Source: Hypnocyclicus thermotrophus
GTDB taxonomy: Bacteria > Fusobacteriota > Fusobacteriia > Fusobacteriales > Fusobacteriaceae
Assembly: GCF_004365575.1 (NCBI RefSeq)
Contig: NZ_SOBG01000008.1
Coordinates: forward strand, 1-64,000
Direction of reading: 5' to 3'
Length of the DNA: 64,000 bases
The notes beneath the pieces are model-generated. The model made no database searches. It was not told the origin of the DNA and was given only the letters and a program-made list of their open reading frames with translations. The translations under genes and the position numbers were made by a program. Shown piece after piece: positions 54,408-63,098 of the stretch. How positions within the stretch are numbered: the stretch's first letter is position 1; each line of letters starts with the position of its first letter.

Positions 54408-56660
54408 CTATTCTATAGTCGTTTTATTATTGTCTATATATACATCTATTTTATCTCCTGATATTAGTTTTATATCTAACTTTTCTTTATTTAAAATAAT
54501 CTCTAATTCTCTATGTTTAAAATTAATTTTAAATTTTATTTTATTTATATTATCTGGAAGTAGAGGATTAAAATGCAAATTATTATTTTTTATACGCATT
54601 CCTACAAATCCAAATACGACTCCCATCCAGCTACCACCCATAGCTGCTGTATGTATTCCATTTTTAGTATTGTGATGTAAATCGTCAAGATCAAGTCTAG
54701 CATTGTTTATAAAATAATCATAAGCTTTTTCTTTTAATCTAAGTCTACTGGCCATAATGCTAAATATACAAGTTGATAGCGATGAATCATGAGTTGTTAT
54801 TTTTTCATAATATTCGAAATCATTTTTTATAATATCAAGTGTTGTTTCCTCTTCTCTTAAAAAATGAGCTAATATAGTATCTGCTTGTTTACATACTTGA
54901 TATCTATACAATGTAAGAGGATGATAATGTAAAAGTAATGGATAATTTTCTTTTGGTGTATTTTTAAAATCCCATACTTTTTTATTTAAAAAACTATCAT
55001 CTTGAGGATGAATATGCAATTTTTCATCAAATGGTAAATACATATTCTCTTTAGCTCTTTCAAATTCTTTTATTTCTTCTTCATTAATTTCTATTTTATT
55101 TTTTAATTTTTTAAATTGTTCTTTATTTTCTTTTAGTATTTCCCATGCTAATTTAGTATTTTCAAATAAATATTTTGCCATTATATTGGTATAGTAATTG
55201 TTATTTACAATACAAGTATATTCATCTGGTCCAGTTACATCATTTATTACAAATTTTCCTTCTCTATTAAAATGTCCTATATCAAACATAACTCTAGCCG
55301 TTTCAAATAAAACTTCAGCTCCATAATTTTGCATAAATTCTTTATCTTCTGTAATTAAATAATATTGAATAAATGAATATGCAATATCTGTATTTATATG
55401 ATATTGTGCTGTTCCTGCTGGAAAAAATGCTGAACATTCATCTCCATTTATAGTTCTCCATGGATATAATGCTCCTTTTTTATGTCCCATCATTTTTGCT
55501 CTATTTCTTGCTTTTTCTAAAGTATTATATCTATACATTAATAAATTTTTAGCTAAGAAACTATTTGTAAACATAAAAAATGGTAAAATATAAATATCTG
55601 TGTCCCAAAAATAATGTCCTTCATATCCTTCACCCGATATTCCTTTTGCAGCAATATTTGTATACATATCTTTTCCTACTGATTGTAAAAGTTGATATAA
55701 ATTATATCTAAGTCCTTCTTGTAGTTTTTCATCTCCATCAATTATAATATCAGATGTTTTCCAAAATTCATTTAAATATACTTTTTGTGCTTCAATATAA
55801 AATTCTTTTCCGTTTTTTATTACTTCATTTAATATTTTCAAATTTTCTGTATAATTATTTTCATATCTTAAACTATCAGTAAATACACTATATTTAACAA
55901 ATTCTACTTTTTCATTCTCTTTTACTTCCAAAGAAAATTTAAAATTGATTTTATCATGTTCTTTTTCAATGTTTAATTGATTTTTTTTATTTACTTCATG
56001 TATACAAGAAGTAATTACACTCATATTTGAATGTTTTGTCTTATTCTCTATTATCCCAATATTTTCTTTTACTTCACATTTAACTACATCTAAATGTTTT
56101 GCATTTGCTGTCCCTATTCTTGGATCATCACTAGCTGTAATATTTGATACATTACCATCAATTAGTGAAGTGATTTCTATTTCCCCGCTAAAATTTAAAG
56201 GAGTTATATTATATTGTATTATAAATAATTCTTCTCTTGTAAATGAAACTATTCTTTTTATATCTATTTTTAATTCTTTTCCACTATTTGATTTCCATAA
56301 AATCTCTCTTTTTACATATCCTTCTTTTAAATTCAATTCATTTTTAAATTTTTTGATTTTTCCTTGCAATATTGAAAATTCTTCACCATCAATATTTAAT
56401 AAAATTGTTTGCACATCTGTGATATTTAATATACTCTGAGAATATTCTGCATAACCATATAGTTTTTCACCATATTGAATATCTTCAGTTTCATAAAAAC
56501 CATTTATATATATCCCTCTTACTGTTTTTAATTTCCCTCTAAAATCCTCTTCAAATGAATCTCTAACTCCTAAATATCCATTTGCTAAATGAAAAAGCGT
56601 CTCATTTAACATAAAATTTTCTTTATCAAAATTTTCTTTCACAATACTCCAATTTAACAT
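54408..56660 (-). CDS. malP: GH65 glycoside phosphorylase (maltose phosphorylase-like)
   Basis: Inverting phosphorylase releasing beta-glucose-1-phosphate from an alpha-glucoside, 750 aa as usual for GH65. The N-terminal beta-sandwich (about 1-270) is followed by the (alpha/alpha)6 barrel with GHYFWDTDIYILPFF, ALYPWRTINGDECS, AGTAQYHINTDIAY and the general acid Glu in NDVTGPDEYTCIVNN. Maltose is the likely substrate given the transporter; trehalose or kojibiose cannot be excluded. The 296-bp gap upstream (56661-56956) contains the terminator of the preceding gene and otherwise only AT-rich DNA. Confidence 0.9.
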   Translation of the reverse strand: MLNWSIVKENFDKENFMLNETLFHLANGYLGVRDSFEEDFRGKLKTVRGIYINGFYETEDIQYGEKLYGYAEYSQSILNITDVQTILLNIDGEEFSILQGKIKKFKNELNLKEGYVKREILWKSNSGKELKIDIKRIVSFTREELFIIQYNITPLNFSGEIEITSLIDGNVSNITASDDPRIGTANAKHLDVVKCEVKENIGIIENKTKHSNMSVITSCIHEVNKKNQLNIEKEHDKINFKFSLEVKENEKVEFVKYSVFTDSLRYENNYTENLKILNEVIKNGKEFYIEAQKVYLNEFWKTSDIIIDGDEKLQEGLRYNLYQLLQSVGKDMYTNIAAKGISGEGYEGHYFWDTDIYILPFFMFTNSFLAKNLLMYRYNTLEKARNRAKMMGHKKGALYPWRTINGDECSAFFPAGTAQYHINTDIAYSFIQYYLITEDKEFMQNYGAEVLFETARVMFDIGHFNREGKFVINDVTGPDEYTCIVNNNYYTNIMAKYLFENTKLAWEILKENKEQFKKLKNKIEINEEEIKEFERAKENMYLPFDEKLHIHPQDDSFLNKKVWDFKNTPKENYPLLLHYHPLTLYRYQVCKQADTILAHFLREEETTLDIIKNDFEYYEKITTHDSSLSTCIFSIMASRLRLKEKAYDYFINNARLDLDDLHHNTKNGIHTAAMGGSWMGVVFGFVGMRIKNNNLHFNPLLPDNINKIKFKINFKHRELEIILNKEKLDIKLISGDKIDVYIDNNKTTIE

Positions 56661-56900
56661 TTTTCCTCCTACTTTTATATCTAAAGTTTTCTTAATTATA
56701 ATTTATTTAAACAAAGATAAGGAATAATAATTTTTTTAATCTTTAAACATATTATTTTATATTTACTAATCATTATAGTTAAATAATTTTTTTAGTTTCT
56801 TATAATTCTAAAGCTTTCTTATATTTTTAATTTTATATTCTTTTTTATATAAAATTCTATTTTTTTCTAAATCTTTTAATTAATAAAAAACTTAGAAAAA

Positions 56901-56945
56901 AATACCTAAGAGAAACTGAATTCTCTTCAGTCTCTCAGAGGTATT
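56901..56945 (-). terminator. terminator after the maltose-type binding-protein gene
   Basis: A long imperfect stem (AATACCT...GAGAAACTGAA with TTCAGTCTCTC...AGGTATT) is followed by T-rich sequence on the minus strand. It probably limits transcription into the phosphorylase genes. Confidence 0.75.
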
Positions 56946-56956
56946 CAATTTATTAA

Positions 56957-58282
56957 TTATTTTATTGGATACCCAGTCATATCTTCTAAGTCATATGCTA
57001 AGTTTTCTAAAGCTTCCTCTGCTGTAGTTTGGTTATTTAATACTGAATATACAGCTTGATAGAATTTTTGAGATACTTGTGCATAATTTGGTGCAGTAGC
57101 TGTAGAAGGTCTAGGAGTTGCATTTGTAAATACATCATATAACGAACCAAAGAATGGAGCTGCCGCTAACACATCTTTATCTTGATATAATGATTTTATA
57201 GTTGGATTAAATGATCCTTCTATTGCTCTCATTTTTTGAACTTTTTCTGATGCCATAAATAAAGCTACATCTGCTGCTATTTCTGGATGAGCACTATATT
57301 TACTTACAGCTAATTGCCATCCTCCAAGAGCTGCTGCATGTTTCCCACCTTTATCCATTGGAAGTGGAGCTACTCCAAATTTACCTTTAATTACAGAATT
57401 ATCAGTATTTCCTAATGAATATGCATATGGCCAGTTTCTCATAAATGCTGCATTTCCACCTTGCCAAATAGCTCTTGCATCTTCTTCTTTCATTGATATA
57501 ACTCCATCTGGAGAAATTGTTCCTATCCATGATTTAGCTCTTTTTAGTGCTTTTATTGCTTTTGGATTATTTACTGTTATTTCTTTTTCTGGACTAATTA
57601 TTGTACCTGCTCCATGCGAATCTAACCATTCGATTGCATCACAAGTAAGTCCTTCATATGCATCTCCTTGCCATACATATCCCCAAAAATCTTGATTTCC
57701 AGCTTTTCTTTCTCCTTCTTGTATAATTTTTGCTTCTCTTTCTAATTCATCCCATGTAGTAGGAACTTCTAAATTATATTTATCTAATAAATCGCTTCTA
57801 TAATATAATAATCCTGCATCTGTAAACCAAGGAATAGCTACTAATTTACCATCAACTGTATTATTTTGAATGATTGGTTCAAAATGTTTTTTGGCTGCTT
57901 CTTTTCCTCCATATTGATTTAAATCTAATAAATGGTCAGCCATATCTCCTGGCCAAATTACATCAATTTGATAAATATCTACTTTTTTTGATTTTGCTTC
58001 TAAAAATTGTAAATATAACCCTAATCTATCTGAAGATGAATCTGGGGTATCCCAAAGTTGAATTTCTACATTTGGATGTTCTTTCATGTACATTTCTGCT
58101 GCTTTTTTATTAATTTCTAACTCTTGTCCTACTGCACCTGATGCTAAAGTAATTACTACTTTTTCATCTTTCATTTTTGGTTCTTCTGTTTTCTTTTTAA
58201 AAAATAATCCTGCTTCTGCCGAAGTTGCCATTGTCCCTAATAATGCCGCTGTCATTAAACCTGTCATTAATTTTTTGTTCAT
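56957..58282 (-). CDS. maltose/trehalose-type ABC substrate-binding protein
   Basis: 441 aa, family-1 binding protein. A signal peptide ends near TSAEAGLFF, without a lipobox. VVITLASGAVGQELEINKKA, DVIWPGDMADHLLDL, WDELEREAKIIQEGE and AALGGWQLAVSKYS fit the alpha-glucoside binders of Fusobacteriota and Thermus-like systems. It follows malG in the operon. The ATPase is not encoded here; a shared MsmX-type ATPase elsewhere is implied. Confidence 0.9.
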   Translation of the reverse strand: MNKKLMTGLMTAALLGTMATSAEAGLFFKKKTEEPKMKDEKVVITLASGAVGQELEINKKAAEMYMKEHPNVEIQLWDTPDSSSDRLGLYLQFLEAKSKKVDIYQIDVIWPGDMADHLLDLNQYGGKEAAKKHFEPIIQNNTVDGKLVAIPWFTDAGLLYYRSDLLDKYNLEVPTTWDELEREAKIIQEGERKAGNQDFWGYVWQGDAYEGLTCDAIEWLDSHGAGTIISPEKEITVNNPKAIKALKRAKSWIGTISPDGVISMKEEDARAIWQGGNAAFMRNWPYAYSLGNTDNSVIKGKFGVAPLPMDKGGKHAAALGGWQLAVSKYSAHPEIAADVALFMASEKVQKMRAIEGSFNPTIKSLYQDKDVLAAAPFFGSLYDVFTNATPRPSTATAPNYAQVSQKFYQAVYSVLNNQTTAEEALENLAYDLEDMTGYPIK

Positions 58283-58348
58283 AATGTCCTCCTTATATTT
58301 TTTTGTTTATATCAGTTTTCTTTTAGAAAATTATGTTTATTTAACAAA

Positions 58349-59218
58349 TTATCCTTTCACTGCACCTGCTGTAAGTCCCGCAACAATTCTCTTTTGGAAA
58401 TAAAGAACTAAAATAATTATTGGTATCGTAACGATAACTGCTGCTGCCATTATTTCTCCAAATGGTTCTTGTCTCGAAACTGCACCTGTAAATAATGCTA
58501 TCGCTACTGGTATTGTTCTTGCGCTTGGCTCTATTGAAGTAAATGTTAATGCAAATAAATATTCATTCCATGCAGCAATAAACGCTAAAAGTCCTGTTGT
58601 TACAAGTGCCGGCGCTGTCAACGGTAATAAAATATATTTAAAACTTTGAAATGGTGTAGCTCCATCTACTTGTGCAGATTGCATAAGTTCTACTGGTAAT
58701 TCTTTAAAAAATGATGTGAGTACCCATGTTGTAAATGGCAATGTAAATAACATATAAGATAGTATCATACTTGCCATTGCTGGTAATCTAAGTGCATTAA
58801 TTACTGCATATAATCCTGTAAGTACTGTTACTTGCGGAAACATTGTCATAGCTAATATTATGTAAAGAGATGCATTTTTCCCTTTAAATCTAAGCTTTCC
58901 TAGTGCAAATGCTGAAAATGAACCAACTGCTAAAGCAAGTAATGTAACCGAAGTTGCAACTATTGTACTATTTAATAATCCTCTTAAAAATGTCCCATCA
59001 TTAAATATAGATCTATAATTCTTTAAATCAAAGAATATTTTATTTGTCACTGGATCTCTTGGTAAAAATGTTGCTGGTACCATTTGTAATTGAGCTTCAT
59101 TTTTAAAAGATGAAACTACTGCCCACCAAAATGGAAATAACATATAAAATGCAATAAATATAACTAATATATAAAGTAATAGTTTATTTAAAAATTTTTT
59201 TGTTTCTTTATTAATCAT
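58349..59218 (-). CDS. malG: MalG-like ABC permease
   Basis: About 289 aa, six transmembrane segments. The EAA-loop equivalent is LPVELMQSAQVDGATPFQSF (A-x3-DG-A...F pattern). The end reads FQKRIVAGLTAGAVKG, the usual MalG C terminus. The ATG at 59218 overlaps the malF stop by 8 nt with AGGGG upstream; alternatives at 59224 and 59227 are less well placed. Confidence 0.93.
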   Translation of the reverse strand: MINKETKKFLNKLLLYILVIFIAFYMLFPFWWAVVSSFKNEAQLQMVPATFLPRDPVTNKIFFDLKNYRSIFNDGTFLRGLLNSTIVATSVTLLALAVGSFSAFALGKLRFKGKNASLYIILAMTMFPQVTVLTGLYAVINALRLPAMASMILSYMLFTLPFTTWVLTSFFKELPVELMQSAQVDGATPFQSFKYILLPLTAPALVTTGLLAFIAAWNEYLFALTFTSIEPSARTIPVAIALFTGAVSRQEPFGEIMAAAVIVTIPIIILVLYFQKRIVAGLTAGAVKG

Positions 59219-60227
59219 TTGCATCAACCCCTAAAAACTTGATATATCCTATTGCAAATCCAAAGATAATAATAAATATAATCACTCCAATAGCTGATGC
59301 CATTCCCATATTTTTATATTTTATAAGTTGTGTATAGTTATAACTTGCCATCGAATACCTTCTATCAGCTAATAATACTTGGAATACATCAAATGCTCTA
59401 AGTGCATCTAAAGTTCTAAATATAAGCGCCACTGCAATAGTTGGCTTCAATAAAGGCAGTGTTATTGAAAAAAACTGTCTAATCGGACCTGCTCCATCAA
59501 CTCTAGCTGCTTCATATAATGATGTAGGTATAGTTTGTAATCCTGCTAATAATAACAATGCCATAAATGGTGCTGTTTTCCATACATCAACTGCAATGAT
59601 TGCTGGAAGTTGTAATGCTTGATCTGTTAAAAATGATGCTTGCCCATCTCCTAAACCCAAATTTGATATAACTGTATTAAATAATCCCGTTCTATTTGCT
59701 TTAAACATCCATTCCCAAATTCTAGCACTTACTACTGTTATTACTGCCCACGGTACAAGCATTATGGCTCTCATTGGACCTTTCCCTTTAAAATTTGAGT
59801 TTACAACAAGTGCTATAATTAATCCTATTATTAATTCTAATAATACAGACCAAAGAGTAAAATAAATTGTATTTCCTACTGATATTAAAAAGTCAGGATC
59901 TGATGCTCCTATTACATAATGAGTATTACCAATATTAAACCTTTTTAACTCTTTATATCTTATTGGTTTTTTTGGAAGAACTTCTCTAGAACTTTGATTC
60001 TCGTTTTCTAATTTTTTTATAGTAACTGAAAGTAATTTTTGATAATTTTTTAATCCTATTACTTTTGTTTTTACTGTAGAAGCAAAACGTTTATTTGTAA
60101 AACTTGTATAAAAAACATTAAATAGTGGATATGCTGCAATTAAAAGCATTATTAAAAAACTAGGAAAAAGAAGCTTATATGCTAATATTTGTTCTCTTTC
60201 AGCTAGAGTTTTCTTAAACTTTCCCAT
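59211..60227 (-). CDS. malF: MalF-like ABC permease
   Basis: About 338 aa. Several transmembrane segments and an extracytoplasmic insert (about 65-115). The EAA-type loop is IPTSLYEAARVDGAGPIRQF. The ATG at 60227, behind AGGAGGAG, is preferred: an extension to 60257 would begin inside the operator and has no ribosome site. It is the first gene of the mal-type operon. Confidence 0.93.
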   Translation of the reverse strand: MGKFKKTLAEREQILAYKLLFPSFLIMLLIAAYPLFNVFYTSFTNKRFASTVKTKVIGLKNYQKLLSVTIKKLENENQSSREVLPKKPIRYKELKRFNIGNTHYVIGASDPDFLISVGNTIYFTLWSVLLELIIGLIIALVVNSNFKGKGPMRAIMLVPWAVITVVSARIWEWMFKANRTGLFNTVISNLGLGDGQASFLTDQALQLPAIIAVDVWKTAPFMALLLLAGLQTIPTSLYEAARVDGAGPIRQFFSITLPLLKPTIAVALIFRTLDALRAFDVFQVLLADRRYSMASYNYTQLIKYKNMGMASAIGVIIFIIIFGFAIGYIKFLGVDAND

Positions 60228-60249
60228 TTGACTCCTCCTTAAATATTTT

Positions 60250-60312
60250 TTGTGCACACGTTAGCACAACTCTTACATTAGTAACTATACCCCAAAAAAA
60301 TTATAAAGTCAA
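60250..60312 (-). promoter_or_regulatory. mal operon promoter and LacI-type operator
   Basis: Minus strand: TTGACT (60307-60312), a 17-bp spacer, TATAGT (60284-60289). About 8-27 nt after the predicted start lies the inverted repeat TTGTGC-N8-GCACAA (60250-60269). It contains GTGTGCACAA, also present in the divergent regulator promoter. Repressor blocking just past the start is inferred. Confidence 0.8.
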
Positions 60313-60402
60313 TATTTTTTTGTTTTTTGTTTTGTTTTTTTACATTTTTTTCTTTTTACGCTTATTTTTTAATTATTTTTTAATTATAAACTTTTATTTT
60401 GA

Positions 60403-60459
60403 TTGTTTTTTTTAAAAAAATATAGTATAATTTATTTGTGTGCACAAGTGTGCATAAAT
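60403..60459 (+). promoter_or_regulatory. promoter and operator of the LacI-family regulator
   Basis: TTGTTT (60403-60408), a 17-bp spacer, TATAAT (60426-60431), then TTGTGTGCACAA and a second GTGTGCA within 60436-60456. The shared core GTGTGCACAA with the mal operon operator suggests autoregulation by the same protein. Confidence 0.75.
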
Positions 60460-60472
60460 ATGGAGGTGAAAA

Positions 60473-61501
60473 ATGGCTATAACAATTAAAGATATTGCTA
60501 AAATTGCTGGAGTTAGTCATTCTACAGTTTCTCGTAGTTTAAATGACAATCCTAGAATTTCAAAAGCAACAAAAGACAGAATTAAAAAAATTGCTAATGA
60601 ACTTGGCTTTGAATACAATTCAAATGCAAGAGGCCTTAGCTCTTCAAATATAACAAATACTATAGGAGTTATTTTCCCTAAAACCTTTGATGATGTTGTT
60701 TCTGGACTTTTCTTAAATTCAATGGTTAAAAGAGTACAATATAACATTGAAAAAAATAATTTCGATACTATTATTGAATTTGCTGAAAATAGATTTAATA
60801 GAAAAAGCAATATTCAGAGATTAATTGATAGAAAAAAAATTGACGGTCTCGTACTTACTACCCCTGAAATTACTCATGATGATTATAAATATATTTTATC
60901 CCATAATATTCCTCATATATTTTTACATAATAAACCAAAATATTTTTCTCAAAAATCAACTATAGTTTTTACAGATCATAAAGAAGGTGGTTATCTCGCT
61001 ACAAACCATCTTATAAAAAATAATCATAAAAATATTCTTACTATTACAGAAAAAGCTCAAGAAATAGAATTCCAAGAAAGATGTCAAGGATATGAAAAAG
61101 CATTAAAAGAAAACAATATTAAAATTGATAAAAATCTTATGCTTTATTGTGATATTACTTTTTATGACGGGTATAATATTATTATGGAAAACAAAGATTT
61201 ATTAAAAAATATTTCGGCAATTTTCTTCCAATCTGATATAATAGCATTAGGAGGTATAAAAGCTCTTAAAGAGTTAGGATATTCTATTCCAGAAGATATT
61301 TCTGTAATTGGGTATGATAACTTAGAATTAGGTACTTATTATCATCCTTATCTTACTACTGTGCATCAACCTAAAAATGAGATTGTTGATATTGCTATAG
61401 AAAAACTTTTTCATTTTATTAATACAAAAGAAAAAATAAAAAATGAAGAGATTATAGCTGAACCTACTTTAGTTATAAGAGAATCTGTAAAAAAAATATA
61501 G
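60473..61501 (+). CDS. LacI-family transcriptional regulator of the maltose-type operon
   Basis: 342 aa. The N-terminal HTH and hinge read AITIKDIAKIAGVSHSTVSRSLN and ANELGFEYNSNARGL. The ribose-binding-protein-like effector domain follows (TIGVIFPK, GLVLTTPEI, HNIPHIFLHN, SVIGYDNLELGTYYHPYLTTV). The effector is probably maltose or a derivative (context). It is divergent from malFG and shares an operator motif. It is followed at 12 bp by the RelA-type gene and then the sulfoxide reductase, so all three may be one transcript. Confidence 0.92.
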   Translation: MAITIKDIAKIAGVSHSTVSRSLNDNPRISKATKDRIKKIANELGFEYNSNARGLSSSNITNTIGVIFPKTFDDVVSGLFLNSMVKRVQYNIEKNNFDTIIEFAENRFNRKSNIQRLIDRKKIDGLVLTTPEITHDDYKYILSHNIPHIFLHNKPKYFSQKSTIVFTDHKEGGYLATNHLIKNNHKNILTITEKAQEIEFQERCQGYEKALKENNIKIDKNLMLYCDITFYDGYNIIMENKDLLKNISAIFFQSDIIALGGIKALKELGYSIPEDISVIGYDNLELGTYYHPYLTTVHQPKNEIVDIAIEKLFHFINTKEKIKNEEIIAEPTLVIRESVKKI

Positions 61502-61513
61502 TGAGGTTATTTT

Positions 61514-62590
61514 ATGAATATAGATATAGTAGATATTCAAAAAAAATATGAAAAAAATTTCAATGATTATGAAAAATTTGCAAATTTTTTAAAAGAACGG
61601 TTAAATTATCTTTTTTTAATTAATAATTTTACACCTGCTAAATTTGAAACTCGAGTAAAATCTATAAAAAGTTTTATCAAAAAAGTTGAAAAAAAATATC
61701 CTAAATATAAAGATCCTTTTCATGATATCACTGATATTATCGGACTTAGAATAATAACTTATTATAATACTGAAATTGATGATGTTATTAAAATATTAAA
61801 AGATAATTTTGAAATAGACTATGAAAACTCTTCTGATAAAGAAAATCTTTTAGATTATGATAAAATGGGATATATCTCTGTTCACTATGTATGTAAATTT
61901 TGTGACAATAATAATAGTTTCCCTTATAAATTTGAAGTCCAAATAAGAAGTTTACTACAACATGTTTGGGCATCTATTGATCATAAACTTCGTTATAAAA
62001 CATATATAGAAATCCCGAAACAAATAAAAAGAAAACTTTTTAGACTTAGTGCTCTATTAGAAGTAGCTGATAGCGAGTTTACAAGTATAAAAGAAGAAAT
62101 AGAAATGCTTGAAAAATTTTATGAAAACAAATTTGATAATAAAAAATATAATTTAAGAATTGATATTTCTTCTATTAATTATTATTTGAAATATAATAAC
62201 GACAGGATTAAAAATATTGCAAAAAATTTTAATATAGAAAGATTCAAATCTTTTGAATCTGCTAAATTAGATAATTTAGAAAGAAAACTTTTACACTTTT
62301 TATTAAAAACAAATAGACATTTTATTTATGATTTAGATGATTTTTTAAATATCATTGAATCAAATCAATCATTAATAGCTGATTTATTAGATAACGAAAT
62401 TATAAAAAAATTAAGTATCATGATTAATTCTAGTTGTTCTTTTTTAATTGCTTTTATTATTTTAATTGATTTAGAGATAGATCGAGTTAAAAAAATATTA
62501 AATCTTACAGAGACACAACTATTAAAAATATTAAAGCTAAGAGAAACTCTTAACTCTTTAAAATGTAGAGATATTGTTATAAAAAAATGA
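61514..62590 (+). CDS. RelA/SpoT-domain (p)ppGpp synthetase, small type with C-terminal extension
   Basis: 358 aa. The synthetase domain occupies about residues 25-200: ETRVKSIKSFIKKVEKK (basic GTP/ATP site), DIIGLRIITYY, MGYISVHYVCKF and FEVQIRSLLQHVWASIDHKLRYK, including the catalytic-region Gln/Glu. There is no HD hydrolase domain and no TGS/ACT. The ~150-residue helical C-terminal extension is of unknown role. Alarmone synthesis is predicted from the family; product (pppGpp, ppGpp or pGpp) is unknown. Confidence 0.88.
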   Translation: MNIDIVDIQKKYEKNFNDYEKFANFLKERLNYLFLINNFTPAKFETRVKSIKSFIKKVEKKYPKYKDPFHDITDIIGLRIITYYNTEIDDVIKILKDNFEIDYENSSDKENLLDYDKMGYISVHYVCKFCDNNNSFPYKFEVQIRSLLQHVWASIDHKLRYKTYIEIPKQIKRKLFRLSALLEVADSEFTSIKEEIEMLEKFYENKFDNKKYNLRIDISSINYYLKYNNDRIKNIAKNFNIERFKSFESAKLDNLERKLLHFLLKTNRHFIYDLDDFLNIIESNQSLIADLLDNEIIKKLSIMINSSCSFLIAFIILIDLEIDRVKKILNLTETQLLKILKLRETLNSLKCRDIVIKK

Positions 62591-62599
62591 GGTGTTAAT

Positions 62600-63061
62600 A
62601 TGGATAAAAAAAATATATATGAAAATATTTTAGTTTTTATAGAAGGTATAATTGCTGATGAGAAAAATTATATTGCTAATCTTGCTAATATATCTGCTAT
62701 ACTTTTTGAAAATCTTCCTAATTTAAACTGGGCTGGATTTTATTTATATGATGGAAAAGAATTAGTTCTTGGTCCTTTTCAAGGAAAATACGCTTGTATT
62801 AGAATTCCTATTGGAAAAGGAGTATGTGGTAATAGTGCAAAAGATAAAAAAACTTATATTATCGACAATGTACATGAATTTAAAGGCCATATCGCTTGTG
62901 ATTCTGCTTCGAATTCTGAAATAGTTGTCCCTATTATTAAAGATGATAATTTAATTGGTGTTCTTGATATTGATAGTTATAAATTTTCAAATTTCGATAA
63001 AATAGATAAATTATACTTAAAAAAAGTTATTGAAATATTTTTAAAATATAGTGAGATTTAA
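62600..63061 (+). CDS. msrC: free methionine-(R)-sulfoxide reductase (GAF type)
   Basis: 153 aa single GAF domain. LNWAGFYLYDGKELVLGPFQGK, ACIRIPIGKGVCGNSA and HIACDSASNSEIVVPI hold the three catalytic/resolving cysteines (in ACIRI, GVCG and IACDS) and the substrate-binding acidic residues. It repairs free Met-R-sulfoxide in the cytosol. It starts 9 bp after the RelA-type gene. Confidence 0.92.
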   Translation: MDKKNIYENILVFIEGIIADEKNYIANLANISAILFENLPNLNWAGFYLYDGKELVLGPFQGKYACIRIPIGKGVCGNSAKDKKTYIIDNVHEFKGHIACDSASNSEIVVPIIKDDNLIGVLDIDSYKFSNFDKIDKLYLKKVIEIFLKYSEI

Positions 63062-63066
63062 AAAAT

Positions 63067-63097
63067 AAAAAGGCTTCTTAAATTAAGAAGCCTTTTT
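63067..63097. terminator. bidirectional terminator
   Basis: GGCTTCTTA/TAAGAAGCC with A5/T5 flanks lies between the convergent reductase and receptor genes. Confidence 0.88.
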
Positions 63098-63098
63098 A

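Noticed and set aside
56661-56900. Operator for the LacI regulator in front of the GH65 gene
   Set aside because: No copy of the GTGTGCACAA core or a related palindrome was found in this gap.
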